Shown here: piece after piece, positions 40,541-50,160 of the stretch
Layout of the letters: the number at the start of each line of letters is the position of its first letter
Position numbering within the stretch: position 1 is the stretch's first letter
Assembly (NCBI RefSeq): GCF_030014955.1
Contig: NZ_JAGRPV010000001.1
Span: 7,378,001-7,442,000, forward strand
Length of the DNA: 64,000 nucleotides
Direction: 5' to 3'
Origin: Cohnella hashimotonis
GTDB lineage: Bacteria; Bacillota; Bacilli; Paenibacillales; Paenibacillaceae
Made by a program: the position numbers and the translations under genes
The notes under the pieces: generated by a model
Told to the model about the DNA's origin: nothing
Seen by the model: only the letters and a program-made list of their open reading frames with translations
The model's database searches: none

Positions 40541-42841
40541 CGCCCTTTCTTCATACTCCGCCTTATATCGCTCATAAGCCTTCTCGCACCAACTGGCCTT
40601 CAGCCCGTTGTCGTACAGATCGAAGCGCGTACTCGGCGAGACGGCCGTCGTGTTGCGCTCCAGCGCCTCCGCGTAGCGGCGGACCCGCTCGAAGACCCTG
40701 CGTGCCCGCGTATGATCTCCGACCCGGCGGAACCGGTGTATGCGCACAAGCCCGTAGATGTACTGCACCATGTCCTCCAGGTACGAGAAGCGCAGCTCGT
40801 CCTCGAGCAGCCGCGCGGCGACCTGCGGCTCCTCCGCTTCATCGATGGCCTTGTCGACGAGGCGGCGGCAAAGGTACAGCAGCTCGACGGTATCGGTCAG
40901 GCTAATGCCGGCGTTGCCGCCGGAGGCGCGGTGATCGTATTGCATGTGGGCGAGCGGAAAGAGCTCGTCCGCCTCCTCGCGCAAATAACCGGTGAGCGAG
41001 TGCCGGATGCCCTGCGAGTACTGATAATGCTTGAGGTACTTGCTGTTGCGCATCGCTTCCTCCAGCTTTTCGTAAAACGCTCGAGCCAGAACAGCCGATG
41101 CGCCGTAGCGGAGACGATAGTATTCCTCCGTGAGCCCATCCGCGTCCAGCCCCGGGTTCCATAGCATGCGGTAGAGCTGGTAATTCGTGAGCGAGAGCGT
41201 GCCCCAATGTCGGTCCGTGAGGTGCATATAGTGGAAATGCCGCACGCCGGATCGATAGTAAAAGGGAATATCGTGCTTCATGATCGACAAGAAAGGGATG
41301 GGGCAGCCGGCGAAGGACCCGACGTTATAATACTCGCCGACAAAGATATTGCCCTTGTAGTGCCGATCCTTCTCCGTCGTCCAGGGGAGGAAATTAGCCA
41401 TAAGTTCTTGGTTCGTCTCTGTGCAAGCCGCATCGTCGAGCGCGTGCAGAAAGCAGCGTTCGATCGGAAAAAAGGTCGGGAAGCAGCTGCCGTAATCGAA
41501 TTCCGCCGGCAGCGCGCGGTCCGGCGCCGGGAGCGTCTCGTGGTAGATCGGGAAGATGATCTCAATTCGGCGCTTCAGACGGCCTTCGGCCGCCGCCCGG
41601 TCCAGATGGCCCCTTAACGTGTGGACGAGCAGGATCATCCGGTATGACAGGTTCCCCGTCTCCACGCAGCGCGGGCACTGGCACCAGGTGCCGTTGTCCA
41701 GCATCCAGAAGTTAAGGACGTCCGCATGCCGCCATTGTCCGCCGATCAGGTCGTCGGTCAACCGCATGCACAGCTCGCTCACAGCATCAGGGTGCGTCGT
41801 GCAAAAGTTATCGCCATAGCCCTCGCGGTCGCCCTGACCGACATCGAAGCTGCGGCGGCCGTTCACGAGGCCGTACCAATCCGGATGCGCGTCCGCATAC
41901 GTCGCCGTTCGGCCGGCTGCCCGCAGCTCCGCTGCGCATCCGCGATCCAGCGCTTCGCTGACCGGGTACGGATCCCGCGGCCGGTCCTCGCCGCCCAGCA
42001 GCGAATGCGCGTACGGGTAATCCGCATGGGGATTCAGGAAGCGGTTCAAAATGTTATGGCCGCCCATGCAAATGCGAATACCCCTCTTTTTGAGCGCAGA
42101 GGGGTCGCGAATCCGGTCAAGGGATGCAAAATTAATACGACTGCGGCCCAGCCAGTCGAGCAGCTCGGAATTTCCGTCGTCGATATGCTCGCTGTATACG
42201 CCGCGCGTCTCGAATCGCGGCGCATCCAGCAGCTCGATGTGCCGCGGCGCAAGCGCCTTCGCAGCCGGAACGTGCATGCCCTGGCGCCCGAGCCCGAACC
42301 AGCGGAAGCCGAGCGCCTCCAGCAAAGCATACGCGCCGTAGAGCACCCCGCTCCGACTTTTGCCGGATACGATCCAGCTCACGCTGCCGTCCAACTCATT
42401 CGTGATCACGGCATAGCCTTCATCGGAGAGCCCATCCCAAGCCGCCTTATTCTTGAGCAGCCAAGCCTTCCATGCTCCAGCGGCAGCGGTTCCGTCCGGC
42501 GGCTCGCCGACCCATACGGACAATGGCTTCGCATCAAGCGCCGCAGGGTCCGATGACTCCGACTCGCGCGGCGAAGCTGCCGCTTCAGCCTCCTCCGAGC
42601 CGTGGGCTCGCAGCTCCCGGTGCCCGATCAGCGTTATCTTCCGCTCATCGTTCTCGCCTGCCAGCGCGAGATGCCCGGCCAACTCCAACGCCGCAAAGCA
42701 CGCGGTGCAGGCCGCCGCGTCCGGCGATGTGGGATCCCCCCAGTCGATCTCCCTGTCCGCGCCGGCTGCAGCCCGTACGGACGCGAAGCTTCCTTCGTCC
42801 GCTAAGATCCGGATCGTTCCAGGCAGATATCGTTCATTCAT
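40502..42841 (-). CDS. DUF4838-domain protein with GH20/GH67-like N-terminal domain
   Basis: 779 residues from ATG 42841 (MNERYLPGT), after GGGGGG; an earlier in-frame ATG lacks an RBS. No signal peptide. Residues about 130-190 (KNKAAWDGLSDEGYAVITNELDGSVSWIVSGKSRSGVLYGAYALLEALGFRWFGLG) resemble the accessory domain before the barrel in GH20 and GH67 enzymes. The following part has the DUF4838 features: HPDWYGLVNG, ADVLNFWMLDNGTWCQCPRC, IFVGEYYNVGSFAGCPIPFLSIMKHDIPFYYRSGVRHFHYMHL, with conserved acidic and His residues. It is translated 28 bp after the sensor gene (42870-45074) and is therefore part of the carbohydrate locus B. Probably an intracellular glycosidase, possibly acting on uronic-acid-containing oligosaccharides; catalytic activity is not established for the family to my knowledge. 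Confidence 0.75.
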   Translation of the reverse strand: MNERYLPGTIRILADEGSFASVRAAAGADREIDWGDPTSPDAAACTACFAALELAGHLALAGENDERKITLIGHRELRAHGSEEAEAAASPRESESSDPAALDAKPLSVWVGEPPDGTAAAGAWKAWLLKNKAAWDGLSDEGYAVITNELDGSVSWIVSGKSRSGVLYGAYALLEALGFRWFGLGRQGMHVPAAKALAPRHIELLDAPRFETRGVYSEHIDDGNSELLDWLGRSRINFASLDRIRDPSALKKRGIRICMGGHNILNRFLNPHADYPYAHSLLGGEDRPRDPYPVSEALDRGCAAELRAAGRTATYADAHPDWYGLVNGRRSFDVGQGDREGYGDNFCTTHPDAVSELCMRLTDDLIGGQWRHADVLNFWMLDNGTWCQCPRCVETGNLSYRMILLVHTLRGHLDRAAAEGRLKRRIEIIFPIYHETLPAPDRALPAEFDYGSCFPTFFPIERCFLHALDDAACTETNQELMANFLPWTTEKDRHYKGNIFVGEYYNVGSFAGCPIPFLSIMKHDIPFYYRSGVRHFHYMHLTDRHWGTLSLTNYQLYRMLWNPGLDADGLTEEYYRLRYGASAVLARAFYEKLEEAMRNSKYLKHYQYSQGIRHSLTGYLREEADELFPLAHMQYDHRASGGNAGISLTDTVELLYLCRRLVDKAIDEAEEPQVAARLLEDELRFSYLEDMVQYIYGLVRIHRFRRVGDHTRARRVFERVRRYAEALERNTTAVSPSTRFDLYDNGLKASWCEKAYERYKAEYEERASLGRKGVGAERE

Positions 42842-42869
42842 GATGTGCGCCCCCCTTTTCACATAACGG

Positions 42870-45074
42870 TCAGCCCGCGTTCAACTTCTTGTAATCTCCT
42901 GGCGTCGTGCCGGTCTGCTTTTTGAAGACGCGGATGAAGGTGCTAACATTCGCATAGCCGACGAGCTGCCCGACCTCCTGAATCTTCAGATCGGTGCGGC
43001 TCAGAATCTCCTTCGCCTTGTCCATCCGGTAAGTCATGACATAGTCGACAAAGTTGGTGCCGCTCTTCTCTTTGAAGTAAGTCGACAGGTAACCCCGCGT
43101 GATGTTCAGCCGGTCCGCCATCATGTCGAGCGAGATATCCTCGGCATAGTGATCCTCGATATACTTCATGACGAAGCTCGTGATCGGGTCGTTCTCCGAC
43201 TTCTTTTCCCGCACCAGCTGACACCCTCTCGCCAACAGCGATTCGAGCAGCTCCGCGTACTGTTCGAACGTATGGCAAACCTTCGCCTCTTCGTAAGGAG
43301 AGGCGATGCCGGACAGCTTGCCCGGGTCGATATGATGCGTGAACAGCATCTTCATGATCCGGTTCACCAGTTCCCTGGCAAACGCCTCGTACTGATAGGC
43401 ATAGGCGCCCTTCCGCTGCAGCCGGGCCAGCGCGCGGCCGAGCATCGGCAGGACGACCTCCTCGTTGCCTTCGACGAGATTGAGATCGAACTCCTTATCC
43501 TCCTGGTGGCTGAACGCAAAAGCCTGCGGCGGCTCCCGCCGCTCCGTAATCAGCTGCGGCTCCGCGCCTAGCCTTCGCTGCAAGGCCAGCTCGGAGACCT
43601 GCGCGTACGCCCGGCTGATATCGTCGACCGCGTCGTAAACCGAACTGACAGCCGTCGTGATCAGGGGTGCCCGGCTATCGGAAGCCAGCGCGTTCAGGAT
43701 ATCCTGCAATAGCGGCTCCAGTGCGGGCACCTCCCCTTCCTCCGCGTACAGCACGGTCAGAATCTCGTCCTGCTCCAGCTGCAGCGTAACGGCATCCGGA
43801 TACGACGAAGCCAGCCTTCCGCCGATATAATCGCGGAACAATCCGGTCGCCTGCGCCAATCCGCCCTCTCTTTTCGCCGAAGCGAGGTCTGCCGGCGCCA
43901 GGTGAAAGAGTACCAGCCGATACGGCTTGTCCAGCGGCTGGAAATGCTCGGACAGCCGGTCGATCATCTTCATCCGGTCGGCATAAGCGTACAGGTTCAA
44001 CAGCGAATTCTTGCGGTTCATATCCTGTTGGATGCTGCTGAGCTTGTCGCCGATCAAGCGGAACTCGCGGATGCTGCTGCTGGGCGGCCCGCCCTTGACC
44101 GAACCGATCCAGTCCGCGAGATGCCGGACGGGCGCATTCAGCCTGCGGCTAATCCAGGCGGATACGCCGATCCCGATCAGCACCGCGATGGCGAGCAGCA
44201 CCGCAAGCAAGGCGGTCAAGCGCAGCAGCTGTTCGTTCACGCGCTCGTTCGGAATGACGCTGACGTACGTGAATCCGGACTGTCCGCCCTTTTGATAGAA
44301 ATAATACCGCCCGTCCACCAGCGCATACCCCGCCCGATCATGCTTCGCGAGCAGCCCTTCCGGCAAGGACAGCGACGACGACGCGTACAGAATCCGGCCC
44401 CCGGCATCGACGATTCCGAACGGCTGACTCTGATCAGCCAGCGAGAAGTCCCGATAGGCTTGCGCAACGTTCATAAACGCCAGAACGGCAGTGGAGCTAT
44501 CGTTCACCCGTTTGATGAGAATGGGGATATAGCTGCCTCTGTCGGACGCTGTGCCGAGCGAGTCCTGCCAGTACGTCGTGGCGGGATAGACGGCGAAGCT
44601 TGACTTTTTCCCCATCTCCGACTGCCAGAACGACAACGGATAATCCTTGCTGTAGAACAGCTTGCCGAACAGCTGCTTGGCATTCGCCGCGCTGTCCTTC
44701 TCGATCGCGTAGCCGTTCGTCTTCATATACAGGATGAGATTGCTCACGTACAGGGACGGGCTCCCGATGCTCGAAGACAGCTGATCGCGGACCGCCACGG
44801 CCGTATCCATGCGCAGCTCGGGATCCTTCGACAGGAGCGATACTTGGTCGTTGAACAGCAGCGAGAGGCCAAGGCTTCGGATCTGCTCGAAGTGCTCTTC
44901 GTAATTGCGCACGGTCGCGTTCAGATTCAGCCGGCTGTTTTTCGTAATTTCATCCTTGATCGTATCCAGGAAGAAGACAAAGGCGACGCCGATGAAAACG
45001 ACCAGCAATAAAATCACGAGGAGAAAGCTGCCGAACAAACGGTAGAACATGGAGTCCGTCGCAAATCTTTTCAC
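42870..45074 (-). CDS. Membrane-bound AraC-family sensor-regulator (locus B)
   Basis: 734 residues, GTG at 45074, 8 nt after GGAGG. Transmembrane helix 1 FYRLFGSFLLVILLLVVFIGVAFVFF, an extracellular dCACHE-like region, transmembrane helix 2 LTALLAVLLAIAVLIGIGVSAWI followed by a HAMP-like linker, and an AraC domain (ISLDMMADRLNITRGYLSTYFKEKSGTNFVDYVMTYRMDKAKEILSRTDLKIQEVGQLVGYANVSTFIRVFKKQTGTTPGDYKKL). Divergent from the locus B transport genes and followed by the DUF4838 gene, it probably activates both directions from the 312-bp region 45075-45386. Confidence 0.92.
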   Translation of the reverse strand: MKRFATDSMFYRLFGSFLLVILLLVVFIGVAFVFFLDTIKDEITKNSRLNLNATVRNYEEHFEQIRSLGLSLLFNDQVSLLSKDPELRMDTAVAVRDQLSSSIGSPSLYVSNLILYMKTNGYAIEKDSAANAKQLFGKLFYSKDYPLSFWQSEMGKKSSFAVYPATTYWQDSLGTASDRGSYIPILIKRVNDSSTAVLAFMNVAQAYRDFSLADQSQPFGIVDAGGRILYASSSLSLPEGLLAKHDRAGYALVDGRYYFYQKGGQSGFTYVSVIPNERVNEQLLRLTALLAVLLAIAVLIGIGVSAWISRRLNAPVRHLADWIGSVKGGPPSSSIREFRLIGDKLSSIQQDMNRKNSLLNLYAYADRMKMIDRLSEHFQPLDKPYRLVLFHLAPADLASAKREGGLAQATGLFRDYIGGRLASSYPDAVTLQLEQDEILTVLYAEEGEVPALEPLLQDILNALASDSRAPLITTAVSSVYDAVDDISRAYAQVSELALQRRLGAEPQLITERREPPQAFAFSHQEDKEFDLNLVEGNEEVVLPMLGRALARLQRKGAYAYQYEAFARELVNRIMKMLFTHHIDPGKLSGIASPYEEAKVCHTFEQYAELLESLLARGCQLVREKKSENDPITSFVMKYIEDHYAEDISLDMMADRLNITRGYLSTYFKEKSGTNFVDYVMTYRMDKAKEILSRTDLKIQEVGQLVGYANVSTFIRVFKKQTGTTPGDYKKLNAG

Positions 45075-45386
45075 CGCGCCATCCTCCCGCCCTCATTTTA
45101 TGTCAAATTTTCTGACATTGAATCAAACAATATGAAAGCGCATTCCGACGCTTTTCCCGCTCATTTTTATATAATTTTAACGCAAATCGCGATATGGACC
45201 AATATTCGTTTTTTCCGGTGATGCTTACTTTTTCAGATTTGAAGCCATTTGTCGCATTTAAATCAATTTTCCGACAACGTTGCGATTCCCATCGCGCATG
45301 CCAAGACGTAAAGTCATAGGCATACGTCAGCTAATCTGACAGTCACACCTGGCAACCCAATAAATACGCATCGAAAGGGGATTAAG
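45075..45386. promoter_or_regulatory. Divergent control region of locus B
   Basis: No gene in these 312 bp. Visible features: dyad TGTCA-N7-TGACA (45101-45117), a partial catabolite-responsive-element match TGAAAGCGCATTCC (45133-45146), TATAAT-like sequence at 45170-45175, and dyad GACGTA-N12-TACGTC (45305-45328). Which of these bind the regulator cannot be decided by eye. Confidence 0.4.
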
Positions 45387-46346
45387 ATGGCGCTCCTTGA
45401 ATCCGAACTCAAAGCCCGCAGCTTAACGCTGAACCGGACCCGCCCCAAATTCGCAAGAAAGTTTTCGAAAAGCTGGATTTTGCTGCTGATGTTCCTGCCC
45501 TGCCTGCTGTACTACATTTTATTTAAGTACTATCCGATGCTCGGCATCGTGATCTCCTTCAAGAACTACAACCTGTACAAAGGCATCTGGGAAAGCGATT
45601 GGGTCGGCTTCAAATATTACGTCACGTTTTTTCAAAATCCCGACTTCTGGCTGCTGTTCCGCAATACGTTCCTGCTCGGCGTCTATACGCTTATCTTCGG
45701 CTTCCCTGCACCGATCATGCTGGCGCTGCTGCTGAACGAGTTGAAGAACATGGCGTTCAAGCGATTCGTACAGACGGCTACGTATCTGCCGCACTTCATC
45801 TCGAATGTCATCGCGGCCAGCATGATCACGATGTTCCTGTCCCCGACCGGGGGACTGATTAATCGCATGCTCAACGGCCTCGGCATCGGGACGATCAACT
45901 TCCTGACGGAGCCCTCGTGGTTCAAGCCCATCTACGTCCTCTCCGAGATCTGGCAGCACGTAGGCTGGGAGACGATTATCTACCTCGCCGCCCTCTCGTC
46001 GATCAATCCGGCGCTGTACGAGGCGGCCAGCATCGACGGCGCGGGACGGATGCGGAAGATGTGGAGCGTGACGCTCCCGGGCATCGCCCCCGCCATCGTC
46101 ATCCTGCTGCTGCTGAACGTAGGGAAAATTCTCGAGATCGGCTTCGAAAAGGTATATCTGCTATCCAACCCTACCACGTACGCGACTGCGGACATCTTCA
46201 GCACCTACGTGTACCGGGTCGGGATGACGAACGGCAATTACAGCTACGCATCGGCCATCGACGTATTTACCGGCATCGTCAGCCTCGTCTTTATCGTCTC
46301 GGCCAACTATATCAGCCGCAAGCTAAGCGACAGCAGCCTATGGTAG
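45387..46346 (+). CDS. Carbohydrate ABC transporter permease, LplB type (locus B)
   Basis: 319 residues, ATG after AAAGGGG. KSWILLLMFLPCLLYYILFKYYPMLGIVISFKNYNLYKGI opens the first membrane segments. The EAA loop is EAASIDGAGRMRKMWSVTLPGIAP, and the protein ends ANYISRKLSDSSLW. First gene of the plus-strand run LplB, YtcP, binding protein, Gfo/Idh. Unlike loci A and C, the binding-protein gene follows the permeases rather than preceding them. Confidence 0.92.
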   Translation: MALLESELKARSLTLNRTRPKFARKFSKSWILLLMFLPCLLYYILFKYYPMLGIVISFKNYNLYKGIWESDWVGFKYYVTFFQNPDFWLLFRNTFLLGVYTLIFGFPAPIMLALLLNELKNMAFKRFVQTATYLPHFISNVIAASMITMFLSPTGGLINRMLNGLGIGTINFLTEPSWFKPIYVLSEIWQHVGWETIIYLAALSSINPALYEAASIDGAGRMRKMWSVTLPGIAPAIVILLLLNVGKILEIGFEKVYLLSNPTTYATADIFSTYVYRVGMTNGNYSYASAIDVFTGIVSLVFIVSANYISRKLSDSSLW

Positions 46347-46360
46347 GGGGAGGAGCAACG

Positions 46361-47227
46361 ATGAACCTGCGCAAATGGTCCATATCATCCGTCGTCATCG
46401 GGGTCTGCCTGATTCTGATTGTCGCAACCATGCTGTATCCGTTCCTTTATATGACGTCCGTGTCCCTGAGCAAGAGCATCTACGTCCTGCGGGGCGAAGT
46501 CACCTGGCTGCCCAAGGCGCTCGACTTCAGCGCGTACAAAGCGGTGTTGAAGGACCCCCGCATCGGCCAGTCCTACCTCAACACATTTATCTATGTGTCG
46601 CTGGGCACGCTCGTCTCGCTGGTCATAACGGCCCTCGGCGGGTACGCGCTCTCCCGCAAGGACATGATGTTCCACAAAGGATGGACGTTGATCATCATCT
46701 TCACGATGTTCTTCCAGGGCGGGATGATCCCGACATTCCTGGCGGTCAAATCGCTCGGTGTCATGGACAGCGTCTGGGCGATGGTGCTCCCGGGCGCGGT
46801 CAGCACCTGGAACCTGCTCGTCATGCGCACCTTCTTCGCCGGCTTCCCCGGCGAGCTCGTGGAGGCGGGACGCATCGACGGCCTGAACGACTTCGGAATT
46901 TTCGTCCGCATCGTCGTACCCCTGTCCAAGGCCGTCTTTGCCACCATCGGGTTGTTCTACGCGGTCGGGATCTGGAACAACTTCACCACCCCGCTTCTGT
47001 ATTTGCGCAATCCCGATTTGTTCCCGCTGCAGGTCGTGCTGCAAAACATCGTGCTGGCCGGCAATACGAACGGCGAGTCGATGAGCGTAGGCGCCGATTC
47101 GATGATCGTCGACGAATCGCTCAAGTACGCCACCATCATGGTGTCCACGATCCCGATCATGATCCTGTATCCGATGCTGCAAAAGTACTTCGTCAAAGGC
47201 GCGATGATCGGCTCCGTCAAGGGATGA
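46361..47227 (+). CDS. Carbohydrate ABC transporter permease, YtcP type (locus B)
   Basis: 288 residues from ATG 46361, after GGGGGAGGAG. Reads MNLRKWSISSVVIGVCLILIVATMLYPFLYMTSVSLSK; EAA loop VEAGRIDGLNDFGIFVRIVVPLSKA; end YPMLQKYFVKGAMIGSVKG. A longer in-frame reading exists upstream but overlaps the LplB gene and has no RBS. Forms the heteromeric channel with the LplB-type permease, 14 bp upstream. Requires an ATPase encoded elsewhere. Confidence 0.93.
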   Translation: MNLRKWSISSVVIGVCLILIVATMLYPFLYMTSVSLSKSIYVLRGEVTWLPKALDFSAYKAVLKDPRIGQSYLNTFIYVSLGTLVSLVITALGGYALSRKDMMFHKGWTLIIIFTMFFQGGMIPTFLAVKSLGVMDSVWAMVLPGAVSTWNLLVMRTFFAGFPGELVEAGRIDGLNDFGIFVRIVVPLSKAVFATIGLFYAVGIWNNFTTPLLYLRNPDLFPLQVVLQNIVLAGNTNGESMSVGADSMIVDESLKYATIMVSTIPIMILYPMLQKYFVKGAMIGSVKG

Positions 47228-47339
47228 TCGAAGGAACCGCTCAGGGAGGCCCGGGCCATTCGCGGTTGCGGTCTAACCGCTTCGATATAGATGGCAATGC
47301 GATCGAAGGTTACACTAGACATGGAGGGTGAATTCGAAG

Positions 47340-48896
47340 ATGAAAAAATGGCCCATGATGATGCTCAGCCTGACCCTGACCGCCGCCGTCGTATCCGGTT
47401 GCACAGGAAGCAAAGACAACGGCTCCGCCGTCCAAACGCAGAGCGGAGCATCCGCGGCCGCCTCGGGCGCGGACGAAGCGAATTCCCCCGCCGGCAAGAC
47501 CTTTTCGATGCTCGTTGAATCGAACGCAAGCTGGCCCTACGATAAATCGTGGCCGGTTTGGCAATATCTGAAGGATGCGACCGGCGCGACCCTCGACGTC
47601 CAGACGCCGGCGGGCAAGCTCGCCGAAACGGTGCAGCTGAACGTCGCCTCCGGCTCGTTGACGGACATTACGATGCTGCTGAGCCTCACAGACGCCAATA
47701 AATACGGCCAGCAAGGCGCATTCGTCAACATTCTGGACTATGTCGACCGGATGCCTAATTTCAAGGCATGGACGGAGCAGTATCCGGACGCGCTTCGCGC
47801 CAACATGTCTCCCGACGGCAAGCTGTACATGTTCCCGAACGACGGCTTTGGAGAGACGAACCGCATGAGCTGGATGTATCGCGAGGATATTTTCAAAGCC
47901 AACAATCTCACGCCGCCGGCCACATACGACGCGTTGTACGACGTACTCAAGCAGTTGAAGGCGAAGTATCCCGACAGCTATCCGCTGAGCTTCCGGATGG
48001 GCAAGACGCTCAATTCGAACCTGACCAAGATTCTGGGGCCTAACTTCGGCACGAGCGACACGTTCTATTATGACGACGCGACCAAGGAAGTCGGATACGG
48101 TCCGACCGAAGTCGGCTACAAGACGATGGTCGAATATCTGAACAAGTTCACCAAAGAAGGCCTGATTCCGCCGAACTGGCTGACCGTAGACACGAAGCAA
48201 TGGCAGGACCTGATGTCCACCAACAAAGCCTTCATCACCTTCGACTATCTGAGCCGCATCGACTTCTTCAACCAGCCGCTGCGCGCGGACAATCCGGACT
48301 TCACGCTGGCGTTCATGGCGCCTCCGGCGGGACCTGGCGGCCGGCAGCTCAATCCGTACACTTCGTTCCTCCAGTCCGGCATGGCCGTGTCCTCCCAATC
48401 CAAGCAGATCGAGGCCATCATGAAGTACGTCGACTTCTTTTATTCGGAAGAGGGACGGGACCTGGCGAGCTGGGGCAAAGAGGGAGAGACCTACACGACC
48501 GAAAACGGCGTCAAGAAGATGAACCCGGAATATACCGACATTGCCGACTTCCGCAAAAAGACCGGTTTATCTACGCACGGCACTTATACTTGGATCGACT
48601 TCGATGCCCACCTGGCGCTTGCCTCCGACGAGTTGAAGGCCGCGTACGAGCAGGCCAAGCCTTACGACGCGCCGTTCACAATCATCCCTTCGTTTACGAA
48701 CGAAGAGCAGGACGTGCTGTCCACGGTCGGCGCCGCGGTCGATAAGCATCGGGAAGAAAATATCGCCAAATTCATTATGGGCTCGCGCCCGTTGACGGAA
48801 TGGGACCAATACGTGGCCGAAGCGCAGAAGCTGGGCCTCGACAAGGTCAAAGCGATCTACAAGACCGCCTTCGAGCGCGCAGCCAGCTATCAATAG
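47340..48896 (+). CDS. Sugar-binding lipoprotein, LplA type (locus B)
   Basis: 518 residues from ATG 47340 (MKKWPMMMLSLTLTAAVVSGC); GGAGG lies 11-12 nt upstream, and a GTG at 47328 is too near it. Lipobox VVSGC. After an Ala/Ser linker the fold begins with KTFSMLVESNASWPYDKSWPVWQYLKDATGATLDVQTP, typical of extracellular family 1 binders. The features GKLYMFPNDGFGETNRMSWMYREDIFKANNL and GKAFITFDYLSRIDFFNQPLRADNP line the usual ligand pocket, and the latter has a counterpart in the locus C protein (GKSFVTFDWIGRLDLFYNQVKDANP), suggesting related ligands. Confidence 0.92.
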   Translation: MKKWPMMMLSLTLTAAVVSGCTGSKDNGSAVQTQSGASAAASGADEANSPAGKTFSMLVESNASWPYDKSWPVWQYLKDATGATLDVQTPAGKLAETVQLNVASGSLTDITMLLSLTDANKYGQQGAFVNILDYVDRMPNFKAWTEQYPDALRANMSPDGKLYMFPNDGFGETNRMSWMYREDIFKANNLTPPATYDALYDVLKQLKAKYPDSYPLSFRMGKTLNSNLTKILGPNFGTSDTFYYDDATKEVGYGPTEVGYKTMVEYLNKFTKEGLIPPNWLTVDTKQWQDLMSTNKAFITFDYLSRIDFFNQPLRADNPDFTLAFMAPPAGPGGRQLNPYTSFLQSGMAVSSQSKQIEAIMKYVDFFYSEEGRDLASWGKEGETYTTENGVKKMNPEYTDIADFRKKTGLSTHGTYTWIDFDAHLALASDELKAAYEQAKPYDAPFTIIPSFTNEEQDVLSTVGAAVDKHREENIAKFIMGSRPLTEWDQYVAEAQKLGLDKVKAIYKTAFERAASYQ

Positions 48897-48938
48897 CCGA
48901 CGATGAACGCCTACTGTGAGCCGAGGGAGGCGAAGGTC

Positions 48939-49949
48939 ATGAACGATACCCGGGAAACGAGGGCGTTGAGGACGGCCGTCATCGGCGGAGGCGCGATCGG
49001 CCTTCGCCATCTGGAGGCGCTCGCCCAAGTCGAGGAGCTGGAAGCCTGTGCGGTCGTGGAGCTGAACGAGGCGCAGCGCCACGCGCTAGCCGCGCAATTC
49101 GGCATCCGCGCCTATGCGAGCATGGAGACGATGCTGGAGGCGGAGCGGCCGGCGCTGGCGATCGTCGCGCTGCCTCATCATCTGCACGTCTCGGCCGCGC
49201 TGCTCTGCATTGAATACGGCTGCCATCTCCTGCTGGAAAAGCCGATGGCCAATACGGTCGCCGACTGCGACCGCATCATCGAAGCGGCGGAACGGCGCGG
49301 CGTACAGATCATGGTCGGGCACACGCAGCATTATCTGCCGGAGAATCGGGCCGCCAAGTCTTGGCTCGCCGGCGGCGAGCTGGGCCAGCTGGTGATGGCC
49401 CACGATATCAGGCATGTGAACTACTTCCGCGAGGACCGTCCCGCCTGGTTTTTCGACCGGGAGGCGGCCGGCGGCGGCATCATGATGAATCTCGGCGCCC
49501 ACTCGATCGACAAGCTGCAGTGGCTGACGGACTCGCGGGTGCTCCGAGTCAAGGCGGCCCTCACTTATCTGGGCGGACGCGGCAATGTGGAGGGCTCCGG
49601 CATGCTGATGCTGGCGCTATCCGGCGGCTTCTCCGCCACGATCGTCCAGTCCGGTTACGCCGGCGCCGCCCGGAGCGAGACCGAGCTGATCTTCGCCGGC
49701 GGGATGCTCCGCATCGTCGCAGGCGAAGGCGTATATGTCAGCCGAGGCGGCACGTACGAACCGATCGAGGTGCCGGCGTCGGAGGCGCCGCTCGTCCTGC
49801 AGCTCCGCGACTTCTGCCGGTGCCTGCGCACCGGCGAAGAGCCGGAGTGCTCTGGCGCGTATTCGCGATCGGTCATCGAGACGCTGGAGAGCGTCTATCG
49901 GTCGCATGAGAGCGGGGCTGAGGAGGCTGTAGGCGGAGGGCGCGCTTAA
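48939..49949 (+). CDS. Gfo/Idh/MocA-family NAD(P)-dependent oxidoreductase
   Basis: 336 residues from ATG 48939, GGAGG 9-10 nt upstream; an ATG at 48903 has no RBS. Rossmann motif VIGGGAIGLRHLEALAQ, the family's EKPMANT (the catalytic-lysine motif EKP), and the second motif GGGIMMNLGAHSIDKLQWL, with the conserved His that acts on the substrate. Usually oxidises or reduces a sugar or inositol carbon. Last gene of the locus B run, 42 bp after the binding protein, so it probably acts on the imported sugar. A strong terminator follows at 50080-50127. Confidence 0.92.
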   Translation: MNDTRETRALRTAVIGGGAIGLRHLEALAQVEELEACAVVELNEAQRHALAAQFGIRAYASMETMLEAERPALAIVALPHHLHVSAALLCIEYGCHLLLEKPMANTVADCDRIIEAAERRGVQIMVGHTQHYLPENRAAKSWLAGGELGQLVMAHDIRHVNYFREDRPAWFFDREAAGGGIMMNLGAHSIDKLQWLTDSRVLRVKAALTYLGGRGNVEGSGMLMLALSGGFSATIVQSGYAGAARSETELIFAGGMLRIVAGEGVYVSRGGTYEPIEVPASEAPLVLQLRDFCRCLRTGEEPECSGAYSRSVIETLESVYRSHESGAEEAVGGGRA

Positions 49950-50079
49950 GATCAGACCTCATGCATGTCCACTCATGCACCGGCATTCACGATACCCGTA
50001 CGGCTGTCCGCAGCATGCCTGTTCTGCATCGCTCCGGTCCTGCCAAGCGCGATGCTGCATCGGACGTCCTGCACGGCAT

Positions 50080-50127
50080 AAAGCGCCAATCCGGCCTTCC
50101 CTTCTGGAGCCGGATGGCGCTTTTTTT
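50080..50127. terminator. Terminator between convergent locus B and rhamnosidase genes
   Basis: AAAGCGCC-ATCCGGC pairs with GCCGGAT-GGCGC and runs into seven T residues; 3' A/T on the other side may let it serve the GH78 gene too. Confidence 0.85.
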
Positions 50128-50160
50128 CAAGCACACGCCTTTGCAGATGAATCACGTCTA

